In this document: positions 15,723 through 27,341 of the stretch, one piece after another | Numbering within the stretch: the stretch's first letter is position 1 | How the letters are laid out: each line of letters opens with the position of its first letter | From: Rhodocollybia butyracea | Lineage: Eukaryota; Basidiomycota; Agaricomycetes; Agaricales; Omphalotaceae | Length of the DNA stretch: 64,000 nucleotides | Direction of reading: 5' to 3' | Assembly: GCA_015501585.1 (NCBI GenBank) | Contig: JADNRY010000046.1 | Location: forward strand, 248,001-312,000 | Notes under the pieces: model-generated | What the model was told of the DNA's origin: nothing | What the model saw: only the letters and a program-made list of their open reading frames with translations | The model's database searches: none | Made by a program: the position numbers and the translations under genes

Positions 15723-17878
15723 ATGCTCGTGCGCAACTCCATGCTCAGGTCTCTCTGCAAAGCCTCTCCATATGGCATAGCGATCAGGCAACTGTCCTCC
15801 ACCGCACCGTTATACGAGTCTTCAAAGTCTCTGAAAGATACCATTGAAGAGGTCATTCCCCTCAAGCAAGCGCATCTGAAGAAACTAGCAAGTTCCTTGT
15901 CATTTATCAACCCCTTAACACGCTCAACGAATGAAATATCTTCAGAAAACTGATTATTCTGATGTATCCATCGGCGACGTCAAGGTATTAGTAAACCGGC
16001 CTTTCGACTCTGCTCTCATCTCAACGCTACTCGCAGGTGGGAAATGTTATAGGTGGTATGCGTGGCCTCCGAGCAATGCTATGGGACTCGTCTGTCCTTG
16101 ACCCAGAAGAGGCACGTAAACCCTGTGAAAGTCTTGCGCTCATATTCATAACTTGTGCAACTCAGGGTATTCGATTCCATGGACGTTCCATTCCAGACTG
16201 CCAGAAGGTGCTTCCTGCAGCACCTGGCGGCAAGGAGATAATTGCAGAAAGTATGCTTTGGTTGTTACTCACTGGACAAGTACCATCGGAAGCACAAACG
16301 AGAGCACTTTCCAGAGAGCTGGCCGAGAAGGGGAACCTGCCTTCCCATGTCGAAAGTCTCATTGACTCGTTCGTGTTTCTTGTTCACACATCTCATCAAC
16401 TTTGACTTATTCTCACCTGCTTTCAGACTTCCTAGGACTTTGCATCCTATGACCCAGCTTGGTATCGGTGTTGCTGCTCTGAACCATGATAGCTCGTTCC
16501 AAGCAGCATACGAGAAGGGCATGAAGAAATCCGAGTATTGGACTTACACGTTGGAAGATTCTCTCAACCTAGTTGCTCGCCTTCCTGCCCTCGCCGCCCG
16601 CATCTATCGCAACGTTTACAAGCCTGGAACAGTACTCCCCGAACTTAACCCAGAGCTGGACCTCGTTGGTGTGTCAATGTTATTACTCGGGATCCAGAAT
16701 CAACTAATCTCTAGTCAGGCAATTACTCCAGCATGTTGGGCTATGGAGATAACCACGACCTGACTGAATACCTTCGATTATATATCTCAATCCACGGGGA
16801 CCATGAGGGAGGAAATGCCTCGGCTCATACAGCTCGTAAGTCATAGATTTAAGTCAAAGTCAGCATACACAGCAACCTTTTTCACAGACCTTGTCGGTTC
16901 AACGCTTTCGGATCCTTACTTGTCCTATTCCGCGGCATTATTCGCGCTCGCTGGTCCACTGCACGGGTATCTCTGACTATTTCCAACCCGGTGGTTCATA
17001 TTAACCTATCAAAACAGCTTGGCAAACCAAGAGGTTCTTCGATGGCAACTGTCCATGTTGAAAGAAGTTGGAGACGAAGTCTCACATGAAACGATACGAG
17101 AATATCTATGGAAAACTCTCAAATCTGGTCAAGTCGTTCCGGGGTATGGTTGAAATGATTCCCGTGCGCCTACTCTTTACTGACTTCGGTTCCTAATCAG
17201 CTATGGACATGGTGTCTTGCGTAATCCAGATCCTCGGTTCATCGCACTACAAGAATTTTGCGAGTCCAAGCCCGAGCTGCTCAGCAGCCCCATCATCCAA
17301 CTAGTCAAAAAGGTAGCCTTGAAACGCTTTAGATGCATAACAATCTAACTGAGCATGTCCCCTAGACCTACGAGGTCGCTCCGGATGTCTTGAAGGAACA
17401 TGGAAAGGCCAGTTACTGACCAGTCGAAACAAGTCGGGACACTTACCCTTTCACAGACCAAAAACCCCTACCCCAACGTCGATGCAGCTTCTGGTATGCT
17501 GCTAGTCGTTTGATGAAATTGTCTTCTTTTAACGCTCTTGCAGGATGTGTGCTGTATCACTACGGTTTGACGGAATTCAAAGTAACTCTCTATCTTTTCT
17601 TCTTGATGTGCTGGCTGACATATTCCGTAGTACTATACTGTCATCTTTGGCGTTTCTCGAGGTAAGAAAACGATCTATTTATGTTGAGAGCTTTTGCGAA
17701 CATTTCACTTTCAGCGCTGGGCTGCATAACTCAGCTTGTATGGGCTAGAGCCTTAGGATTACCTCTTGAACGACCAAAATGTAAGTCATCTTGAAGCTCG
17801 GGTAACAATTGTCTTACGGTCTGGTTAGCGTACTCTTTGGACGCCATCGAACAACTTGCGAAGAGTGGAAGCAGTTGA
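15723..17878 (+). CDS. cit1: Citrate synthase, mitochondrial; three of its introns are GC-AG
   Basis: TCA-cycle enzyme condensing oxaloacetate and acetyl-CoA in the mitochondrial matrix. The N-terminus ([14 protein letters not shown], basic and Ser-rich) looks like a targeting peptide. Conserved blocks: [99 protein letters not shown], and the end from [11 protein letters not shown] to [23 protein letters not shown]. Catalytic histidines ([11 protein letters not shown]) and the late Asp ([10 protein letters not shown]) are present. I count 14 introns. Frame and family alignment require three to start with GC: 15888-15945 (GCAAGT), 16112-16165 (GCACGT) and 17408-17456 (GCCAGT). The start at 15723 is the first ATG giving a presequence. 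Confidence 0.95.
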
Positions 17879-18130
17879 CGGAATTCAACAACAGAGGGTA
17901 AGACAAACGGCGTTACTTACAGACAAAGTTTCAAGACTAGTATACAACAAATATGTCAAGTCCTGGTAGCTCTGCAGCTAGGATAAGTGTTTAAAAGAAA
18001 TATATATAAATAGGTCGTATCAAATCATGAAACCCTAAATAATCAAAGAGAATGAAGGAAACTGTCTAGTCTGAGAACAGGTAAAGTGGGTATACATTGA
18101 TATGGTAACCAAAAGCCAATGAAACTGATA

Positions 18131-19630
18131 TCAGAATCTTCTGGAACCTCCTTGCTGAGGAGGCATCTGTTGTGGCGGCGGCGGGTTTCCCATAGGCATT
18201 GGGCCGCCCTGAGGAGGTGGTGGCCCACGGTAACCAGCTGGAGGGGGCATTCCGCCGCGCATTTGAATCTGAGGGGGTCCACCACGACCAGGGCCCGGCG
18301 CAAATCCCTGAGGTGGTACAAGACCGCCTGCATATCCTTGAGGACCGTTGGGTCCAGGACCATATCCTTGAGGACCGCCGGGTCCAGGACCATATCCTTG
18401 AGGACCGCTGGGTCCAGGACCATATCCTTGAGGTGGGACTGGTCCACCTGGTCCAAACCCTGGTGCTCCTGGACCTGGCGGGGGTCCTTGGCCAGGGGAA
18501 TAAGGACCACGAGGAGGAGGTTGATTCATAAGAGGACCAGGACGACCGCCTGGTGGAAGGGAATTTGAATGCTGAGGCATCGGACGCTGTGGTCCTGGTC
18601 CTGGAGCACCCGGTGGATGGGGATTGGAATGAGGAGGCATCATCATCGGGCGCTGAGGACCTCCTTGTCCTTGTCCTGGGACACCGCCCTGAGGAGGAAT
18701 TGGTCTGTTACCGACAGGGCCTTGATCACGAAGAGGAGCTTGGACAGGAGGACCCATTCCACCGCCACCAGGCAATTTCTCGTTTGTCTTGATGATTTCA
18801 TCGCTAAGCGAGTTATAAGCTTCGTACAAAGATGGTCAAATCAACTCACTCGAGAAGATTCAAGGCCGCGCACAATACCACCCATTCGACACAATCCTCA
18901 TTCCCTTCTCCTAGAGTCTGCCAAACGGCCTTTTCTTCTGGCGTTTTCCCAGTTATGCTTATCCGGGTACCACCGCCGTTCTGACCTGGAGGGTTCTTTT
19001 GGATTTTACCAAACTCGATACGCTTAGGAGGAATATTGTGGCCGGCGTATGCAAAGTAGAACATGCTCCAAAAAGCGGCATTTGGATTGGGCTTTGAGAT
19101 TTGGAAGAGTGGAAGGTCTGGAGAGTCTGGGGAAGGGAGAGATAGTTTGTAGATGGGAGAAATAACACCGGTGTTTGCTATGGACCATTTGAGGTTGCGA
19201 GAGGCTTCACATCGAACTACGCGAGATCCAGCAGGAGATGAATGGCCTGGATCTGAGGCAGAGCCTTTCTGACCATCTTTGGGTCGAGGAGGAAACAATT
19301 TGGCGACACATAGATCGCCCTGAGGAGACGGCGTTAAAAGATAGTTTTCGGTGTTCTAATGACTGGTTTATAAATCAGTTGCACGAGAGAGAAAGCTTTT
19401 CTTACAAAGTTGGTATGCAAATAAGAATACAAGATATTGGACGGTTGGCCTAGACTGGTGATTTAGATATCGTGGCAACGACAGGATGGAAATTAATTAC
19501 CGTGGGGAGTTACTATGAGCGTAGGGAGATGGTTAGGGATCGGAGGGTGAGTAGGAGAGGTATATACCGCATAAATTGCTAGATGATGTTAGAAATATGC
19601 CTGAAACAAGCAGATAAACATACCAGCCAT
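18131..19630 (-). CDS. Uncharacterised protein: globular N-terminal half plus Gly/Pro/Gln-rich repeat tail
   Basis: I do not recognise the family. The ATG at 19630 opens a tiny exon (MA), then AIYAVYTSPTHPPIPNHLPT, GQPSNILYSYLHTNF, NTENYLLTPSPQGDLCVAKL and a well-ordered region of about 150 aa (VVRCEASRNLKWSIANTG, NPNAAFWSMFYFAYAGHNIP, EEKAVWQTLGEGNEDCVEWV). The regular hydrophobic pattern suggests a folded domain. From about residue 220 the sequence is Gly/Pro/Gln-rich to the end (QGGSRRF) and contains ten-residue repeats of the type GPGPxGPQGY. Exon joins are mine; the intron near 18788-18840 joins NLL to DDEIIKTNEK. The tail resembles that of RNA-binding or actin-linked proteins in composition only. 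Confidence 0.75.
18331..18430 (+). repeat. 30-bp tandem repeat (three units plus a partial fourth) inside a coding region
   Basis: Units begin at 18331, 18361 and 18391, each opening catatccttgaggaccg and closing ggtccaggac, and differing only at one or two bases in the middle; a fourth begins at 18421 and diverges after 13 bases. The repeat encodes, on the minus strand, ten residues (GPGPxGPQGY), so unit gain or loss keeps the frame. Confidence 0.93.
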
Positions 19631-19956
19631 GGTGATATGGAACAAAAGACTTGGAAACAAGCGCCGGAAGGAGCTACAAACCTCGTGACTTGTTCTAAAA
19701 TGGCAGTTGCATCTTAAGTTTTAACGATTCGAAAATTACAGTGGCTTGAATCATCAGATAACTCGAAGAAAGTGTCAAGAACAAAATCTCGTTCAAAAGA
19801 GCGAAGTGTAGATTTGTGCGTGACAATTTGTTTCGTCACGGATGTCACAGATTAACGTTGAATATCGATTCAGCTCATTGACCACGACAACGACGACAAA
19901 GGTATCAACGACAGCGACAGCAACAACACCTGATAACAAAGGCTCTGCTTCTGTCC
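19631..19956. other. Divergent promoter region
   Basis: 326 bases lie between the starts of the uncharacterised Gly/Pro-rich protein (minus) and the B56 subunit (plus). A CAACGACGACAA-like purine/cytosine-rich stretch lies just before 19957. I recognise no specific operator. Confidence 0.45.
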
Positions 19957-22409
19957 ATGAATATGAAGGGTCTCAAAAAGACTTTGGTACATGCTTAAAA
20001 CAATGATAAATATGCGTGAAGCTAATACGCTTTGCAGCTGAATAGAAAGAGCTCACAGGATGCATCGTCCAAGAAGGAGCAAAAGGCCAGTGCCTCAGCA
20101 GCGGCTGCGCCTCCTCCGCCTCCAAATACATCAAAACCACTTCCGAATCCAACGATTTCGCTCAACAATCACTCCCAACAGCCTCGGTCATCGTCTCCGG
20201 CGACGAACAACCCTTCTACACCGGAACGCAGGCATCCCGGCGACAATTCTATGTCTCCGCCTATCGTTGTTGTCAGCCCCGATAATTCTACGGAACCAGT
20301 TCTTCGCCATGGACTCGATGGCCAGCCAACTCCGCCTCGAAATACTACCCTTAATCGTCTTCGAGCCGGGCCCAAAGATACTATTCCTATCGTCGGTAAA
20401 CCTCCAAGGAAACAGAGAAGTAGCCGTTTCGTTGTCACTGAAAAGGTCGACATTGAGAGGCTACCTCCATTCATGGGTTTGTCTGTATCTCACTATTTGA
20501 GTCTTCGCCTCACACATTGTAACAGAAACTTCTCCGAACGAGCGTCCAGTTCTGTTTATCGAGAAGCTGCGCCAGTGCAGAGTATTGTTTGACTTTAATG
20601 ATGCCAGTGCCGAACTCAAGGGCAAGCAGATCAAAGCTCAGACGTTGCATGAAATGCTCGAGTATATCACCACACAACGTGGCGTAATTACTGAGAACGT
20701 ATACCCTGAGGTGGTAAACATGGTGCGTATAGTTATTAAATGATACCTTGCTTATCGGTCTCAGACTTTCTCTAGTTTGCTGTCAACCTCTTCCGTTCTA
20801 TACCCCCTCCGGTCAACCCCACTGGTGATGCGTTTGACCCCGAAGAGGACGAGCCTGTCCTCGAGCTCGCTTGGCCTCATCTCCAAATTGTCTACGAATT
20901 TTTCCTTCGTTTTGTCGAGAGTCCAGATTTCAACACAAACCTGGCGAAACGGTACATCGATCAACCTTTTGTCCTAAATCTTCTTGAGCTCTTCGACTCT
21001 GAAGATCCTCGAGAGCGCGACTTTCTAAAGACTACTTTACACCGAATCTATGGCAAATTCCTCAACCTCCGCGCCTTTATTCGACGCTCCATCAACAACG
21101 TTTTTTACCAATTTGTCTACGAAACCGAACGACACAATGGCATCGCGGAACTTCTAGAAATTCTCGGCTCAATCATCAACGGTTTTGCTTTACCTCTGAA
21201 AGAAGAGCACAAGACTTTTTTAACTCGCGTACTCATTCCCCTTCACAAGGTCAAAAGCCTCTCACTATACCATCCTCAGTTGGCCTATTGTGTGGTGCAG
21301 TTTTTGGAAAAAGATCCATCTCTAGCAGAGGATGTGATGATGGGTCTACTCAAATTCTGGCCCAAGGTCAACTCTCCAAAGGAAGTAATGTTCTTGAATG
21401 AAGTGGAGGAGGTTCTAGATGTCACAGATCCTGTCGAGTTCCAAAAGATCGAGGTGCCGCTGTTCCAACAACTGGCTAGATGTATCAACAGCCAGCATTT
21501 CCAAGTCGCTGAGAGGGCGCTCTTGTACTGGAATAACGAATATGTGGTGAATTTGATGAGCGATAACCTCGCAATCATCCTTCCCATCGTTTTCCCGGCT
21601 CTCTACACCAACTCCAAGTCGCACTGGAATAGGTATGTCGTGCTAGCTTCCTTCAGTGGCAGTTCTCATGTTTATTTTCCAAAGAACGATACATGGCATG
21701 GTTTACAACGCACTAAAGCTATTTATGGAAATCAATCCTGATCTATTCGATGAATCGATGCATCAGTATAAGCAGCGGAAAATTGAGTATGGGATCAATA
21801 TCTTCCTATTCCTTCTCGCTTACTCAAAATATTGCTTTGCAGAGAACAGCAGCACGCTGTCGGTCGATACGATGCCTGGGAAAAGATGCGGACAAGGGCA
21901 TTGAGAAATACAGGAGGCAAGTTGCCAGAGGGATATACGGAGATACCCTATCCACTGCCGCCTCCACCCCCATCAGCCGAAGATGTCGACATCTTGGATT
22001 TATCGATGGAGCTAAATGCAGCATCTATCGACGATGTAGCAGGAGACTTGGATGATATTGAGAGAGTGCCAATGGCTGATCCTGGACTGGACGTGCGTTA
22101 ATCCAGCCCTGCTATCCACATGCGTAGTGCTGTATCTCTGAGAATCTATGATTTTGCTTGCCCCCTCCTTTCCTAATCTTCCCCTTTTCATCTATATATA
22201 TAGCAAACGTACCCAGATGTGGGAACAGACCTCTCCCCGTCAAGTCCAGCAGGCCCTCATGTTCGCCGGAAGAGTGTGTTACCAGGTACGGCGTTTTCGT
22301 CTGTATTGTTAGTATTCAGCCCCTGACAAATGATACAGTGGATCCATCTGTTCTCCATGACCTCCAAGCACATAGAAGTCTTGATGATCCTAGGAACGGT
22401 TTCCATTGA
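19957..22409 (+). CDS. rts1: Protein phosphatase 2A regulatory subunit B' (B56 family)
   Basis: Regulatory and targeting subunit of PP2A, related to yeast Rts1. The start at 19957 gives [10 protein letters not shown] in a short first exon; exon 2 begins [13 protein letters not shown] disordered Ser/Pro-rich N-terminus of about 170 aa precedes the HEAT-like B56 domain: [117 protein letters not shown] and [13 protein letters not shown]. The domain is complete. The C-terminal tail ([14 protein letters not shown], then [18 protein letters not shown]) is read over two introns to the stop at 22407-22409. Length and order are normal for the family. Confidence 0.94.
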
Positions 22410-24520
22410 CGGTAAGCTCATCTTAACTGTTTTGCAATGTCCGTCGACTGATCTCTTTGAAAGAATGATGTAGTAGTGCTTATCAACCAATGGATGATAC
22501 ATATATGTTCTTCGAGTATATCTTTTTTTCCGAAAAAAATTTTCATTGTTACTTGTTCACTTTCCTTTCAGTTTCAACCGCCTCCTCTTGGTCATCCGTC
22601 TCTTATCGTCATTATGTGCTCCCCATACACTTACCTTCGCCCTCTCCTTCTCTTCACTTCAATTTCTGTAGCTCTGGAGTCTTCCTTGCATTTTTACCCT
22701 CTATACACACTTATCTTCGATATATCCAGTTGTGGAACGTGTTCACTGTAATGATGTTCTTCTGGTACGTAATCCTATAGGCTTTCCTTTTCGTGGTACG
22801 GTCCCAGAGACAGTGTATATCCCTATTTCCTGGCTCTGCTCGGAAAGTTACTTGGACGATTAATGACCAAGAACTTCCCAGCAGTATATAAACTCTACTT
22901 GGATTACTTTATAACAGAGCCAGACTCAGGGAGGAGTGAGTGTCGCGGAGTACATAGGACGATCAGTCGGATCCGGTCAACTAAGAGGGGTTTCTCTCAC
23001 CGCGGAAGCCATGTAGCTCAAGTATGCCAGTAGGGTCAGGTTTCGACAGGTTTCGACGCGCGCGCTACCGCCTTTGTCGGCCGTCGATTTCGTCATCTCG
23101 TTGAGTAGACGTTCAACAATAACCCAAAATCACGATATTCAATTTCAGATCTGTATTTTTGTAGTAGCCGGGTGCCAAGTGTTCATTACGTCGGATCTGA
23201 CCCATGGTACTTCATGCAATGCAGCTGAATGCTCTAATTTGCAGTACTCGCAGTATGGTACGAGCTGGTGCGAGTCGTGGTTCAAATTACGTTTTCCGCC
23301 GAAGAGCCATACCGTCGGGATCAGTGAAGAGGGTGGAGGCTGTTTGAGCTAGTTCTGTATTAATATTCAAGTCCCTAGCGCAAACAGCGGTAAGGTAAGT
23401 TGCTACCTGCCGTTGTTTTTAATTTCTTCGGATACTGGATAGCCGTATGGGAGGATTAGTTTTATTTGGAAACTTTACGCACCGCAGTACTTGCACGAAT
23501 GGTATTTTTGCCAGTCCGGTAGTAACCCAGAACAAACATGATGGTGCATTCCTTTGCACCTGGATCTGAAGGATCACGATAAGTGTAAATATCCGATAAC
23601 CCTCGCATCGGTTTTCATACTGTTCATATCCTACCACGCCGGAAGGTACTTCTTCATGAACTACCGTCTACCCCACTGCGGTCCGAAGTGGGTGCCTCAG
23701 GATTCCGGTGTACAAAAATGCGGTATTACTTACGGATAACAGCACTACAGTCCAGTCGCGGTGTTTCAGGAATGACCTCTCTCGGTGGCATCGATTGCAT
23801 GAGGCGTTTAATCCAAATAACGTCCCGTTGTCGTCAGAATCGCCAAGAGAAGAATCAGACAGTATGGAGGCATGGTCCAGAACCGCCCCTACCACAAATA
23901 TGATTGAGATAAAAAAAACTTGCAAGGCAGTCTTGAAATGCAGAGCCAAGGGACTTGCTCCGAGAGGAGTAATACCTATTATACCTATTATGAGGGAGTG
24001 AGGAACGTATGGACCTTAGTAATAAGAATATTTTGCAAGGTCTAAGCGGATATCTTCAACCGAGAAAAGTTTACCAGGACAGCGTGGTTCCCGCCAGAGA
24101 CGAAATTCCAATCTCATCAAAGCAACGCGTTTAATGTTTGCTAGCCCACTGCTTTAGGATCTGTCTACTTGTATGACCTTCGTGTCACATCGAAAGGACT
24201 TTCCAATATTTGGTCCACTATTGTACTTAATGATCTTGAATGACATTCACTCAAAGAGGTGTTCCTCAATAAAATACTAGCACTTGCTGGCCTGGCCTGG
24301 GGGTTTTCTGGCTTTCTGGAAACACGTTGATAAAGTACTCACAAGCCGCGAGGTCCTCGACACATTTAACTACGCGTGCGCTCTAATATGAGTGTGTGGC
24401 GAAGCACAACAGAGTACGTGGCTAAAAACGATGAACCGTAGTAGATTCTTACCAATATCTTTATTCCGATGAACACCATCGCTGGCGACGACTGAGGCTC
24501 GATAAACTGGATATATGCGC
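22410..24520. other. Gene-poor region of about 2.1 kb
   Basis: No gene could be supported here. The first few hundred bases probably include the B56 3' untranslated region. The rest has only short frames on either strand without recognisable domains. Between about 23,700 and 24,000 there are short blocks that resemble sequence downstream of the two Hsp70 copies (for example caggaatg followed by a ctcggtg/ccttggtg block), which may be an older degraded duplicate. Confidence 0.5.
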
Positions 24521-24524
24521 AACC

Positions 24525-24684
24525 TTCTACGCGGTTCGGGCAATTTCGAGACATTTCGAGACAGTTCGAGACACTGCCAGACGCGCTAAAGGGGTGAATG
24601 ACGTCATGTCTCACGTGTTAGACGCCCATCGAAGCCTTTGGAAGTTTGGAGAACCTTCGAGGGCGTCGCATTTTTTTTATAAAA
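24525..24684 (+). promoter_or_regulatory. Heat-shock promoter of the first Hsp70 gene: two step-type HSEs, CRE, E-box and TATA box
   Basis: TTC triplets start at exactly 10-bp spacing at 24525, 24535, 24545, 24555 and 24565. A second group has GAA at 24631, 24641 and 24651 followed by TTC at 24656. Spacing of this kind (nTTCn-5-nTTCn) is the step-type heat-shock element known from yeast HSF. Between them lie a perfect palindromic TGACGTCA (24599-24606, a CRE/ATF-type site) and CACGTG (24612-24617). TATAAAA lies at 24678-24684, about 94 bp before the ATG. The arrangement strongly suggests a heat-inducible gene. Confidence 0.88.
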
Positions 24685-24777
24685 CTTGACAGAATCGGGA
24701 GCACCACTTGATCATTCTTCTTCATTTCCATCACCTCATACCATATTCTTTGTATCCACTAACTACGAACGATTATA

Positions 24778-26954
24778 ATGTCTTCCTCAAAAGCTATCGG
24801 TATCGATCTCGGCACCACCTATTCGTAAGTTTTCTTTGCTTTCTATTTTTTTTCCAAGGTATTAAAATTTTTTCTTAGATGTGTTGGTGTCTGGCAAAAT
24901 GACCGTGTCGAAATCATCGCCAACGATCAGGGTAACCGTACAACTCCATCGTATGTTGCCTTCACCGATGGCGAACGTCTTATCGGCGATGCCGCAAAGA
25001 ATCAGGTCGCGATGAACCCCTACAACACGTATGTTTTTTTTTCTTGACTTGATCTTTGTGCTGATTTTTTTTTCAGTGTCTTCGACGCCAAACGTCTCAT
25101 CGGTCGTAAATTCGACGATCCCGAAGTTCAGGCTGACATGAAACACTTCCCTTTCAAGGTCTTCTCAAAGGAAGGAAAGCCCTACGTTGAAGTCGAGTAC
25201 CGTGGTGAGAAGAAACAATTCGTAAGTATTATTTTTCTTGGTTTGATTTATCATCAGTTTACTTATCGTCACTCTCTTGCAGTCTCCCGAAGAAATTTCG
25301 TCCATGGTCCTTCTCAAGATGAAGGAAACTGCCGAGGCTTTCCTTGGTACCAGTTGCAACAACTCTGTCGTTACTGTACCTGCCTACTTCAACGACTCCC
25401 AACGTCAGGCTACCAAGGATGCTGGTACCATTTCGGGTATGAACGTTCTCCGTATCATTAATGAACCGACTGCTGCTGCCATTGCCTACGGTCTCGACAA
25501 GAAGGTCACTGGCGAGCGTAACGTTCTCATCTTCGATCTCGGAGGAGGAACTTTCGATGTTTCTCTTTTGACCATCGAAGAAGGTATCTTCGAAGTCAAG
25601 GCCACCGCTGGTGACACTCACCTTGGTGGTGAGGACTTTGATAACCGTCTTGTCAACCACTTCATCCAAGAGTTCAAGCGCAAGAACAAGAAGGGTATGT
25701 TGTGTTTACCTTTTTCCTTCAGATCATCAGCTTATTAGTCTCCTAGATCTCTCCGCGAATCCTCGTGCCGTTCGTCGTCTCCGTACTGCTTGCGAACGTG
25801 CCAAGCGTACCCTCTCCTCCGCTGCTCAAACATCCATCGAGATCGACTCTCTCTATGAGGGTATCGACTTCTACACTTCCCTCACTCGTGCCCGTTTCGA
25901 GGAACTCTGCCAGGATCTCTTCAGAAGCACTCTTGACCCCGTTGAGAAGGTCCTACGTGATTCCAAGATCGACAAGGCCAACGTTCATGAAATCGTCTTG
26001 GTCGGTGGTTCCACTCGTATTCCCCGTATCGTTAAGCTCGTGTCCGACTTCTTCAACGGGAAGGAGCCCAACAAGAGCATCAACCCTGACGAGGCTGTCG
26101 CTTACGGTGCCGCTGTCCAGGCAGCCATTCTCTCTGGTGATACCTCTGAGAAAACTCAGGACCTACTCCTTCTCGATGTTGCTCCTCTTTCCCTCGGTAT
26201 CGAGACTGCTGGAGGTGTCATGACTGCGCTCATCAAGCGTAACACCACCGTCCCCACCAAAAAGGGTGAGACCTTCTCCACGTACGCCGACAACCAGCCT
26301 GGTGTGCTTATCCAAGTCTTCGAGGGTGAGCGTGCCCGTACCAAGGACAACAACCTCCTCGGAAAATTCGAACTATCTGGCATTCCTCCCGCTCCTCGTG
26401 GTGTTCCTCAAATCGAGGTCACCTTCGACATCGACGCCAACGGTATCTTGAATGTGTCCGCCTCTGACAAAACCACCGGTAAATCTAACCGGATCACCAT
26501 CACTAACGACAAGGGACGTCTTTCCAAGGAGGAGATTGAGCGCATGGTGTCTGAGGCTGAGAGGTACAAGGCTGAGGACGAGGCCGCTACCGCTCGTATA
26601 ACTGCCAAGAACGGACTCGAATCATACGCATACAACCTCCGAAACACGCTCACCGACGACAAACTTGCCGACAAGTTCGGTGCCGAAGACAAGGCCAAGC
26701 TCCAGTCCGCTGTCGACGATGCCATCAAGTGGCTCGATGAGTCGCAGGAGGGTTCCAAGGAGGAGTATGAGGAGAAACAGAAGGAGCTCGAGGCAGTCGC
26801 CAACCCGATCATGCAACGACTATATGGTGCTGGAGGCGCTCCTCCAGGTGCCGAGGGTGGGTTCCCTGGAGGAGGTGGGTTCCCCGGTGGTGCACCTGGC
26901 GGGTTCCCTGGTGCAGGTGGTGAGGATGGTCCTTCGGTTGAGGAAGTCGACTAA
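24778..26954 (+). CDS. hsp70: Cytosolic Hsp70 chaperone (Ssa type), intact
   Basis: ATP-dependent chaperone of cytosol and nucleus. The start at 24778 gives [14 protein letters not shown], the phosphate-1 signature. Five exons are joined by four GT-AG introns (after GTTYS, AMNPYNT, GEKKQF and KRKNKK). The ATPase motifs are intact: [42 protein letters not shown] and [10 protein letters not shown]. The substrate-binding domain ([12 protein letters not shown]) and helical lid are complete. The tail is Gly/Pro-rich (GGFPGG repeats) and ends EEVD, the TPR co-chaperone docking motif of cytosolic Hsp70s. Length is about 650 aa, normal. Codon use is strongly biased towards C-ending codons, as expected for a highly expressed gene. 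Upstream lie strong heat-shock elements. Confidence 0.97.
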
Positions 26955-27341
26955 ACGCCTTGATTTCTTGGGTAATACGATATCGATATTCGTCTCTTCT
27001 TCCATTCTATTACCCATTTTCGATCTTGGTTGTCCTCACGTCCTGTTTGCTACAAGTTTGCTTCGTTCGGACTGAATTTGCGCGCATGATATTCACCAAA
27101 ATTAATGAACTTCCCATTGTACCTTAATAACTAGCATTTCTACATATCCTATAGATGATATCCAATTGTATTCATAAACACGAACTGTTGTGTGCGATGG
27201 AGTAAGATATCGAATCCGTTGATGGAACTTTCTGGTAAGATGGGGGTAAAATCGAGCTAGTACTTAGTCAGTCTACCGACGGCAGATAAGAAAGACTGCC
27301 GGCTTGCAAGATGACGCTCCCATGTTCTCTTGATCGCCTTG

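Noticed and set aside
23200..23310. GGTTCAAATT element suggestive of a tRNA B box
   Set aside because: I could not fold a cloverleaf or find a matching A box.
23668..23949. 93-codon minus-strand frame with a hydrophobic start resembling a signal peptide
   Set aside because: The frame does not start at ATG and lacks splice context; kept only as part of a possible degraded duplicate.
25259..26812. Several minus-strand frames opposite the first Hsp70
   Set aside because: Antisense shadows of a strongly codon-biased gene.
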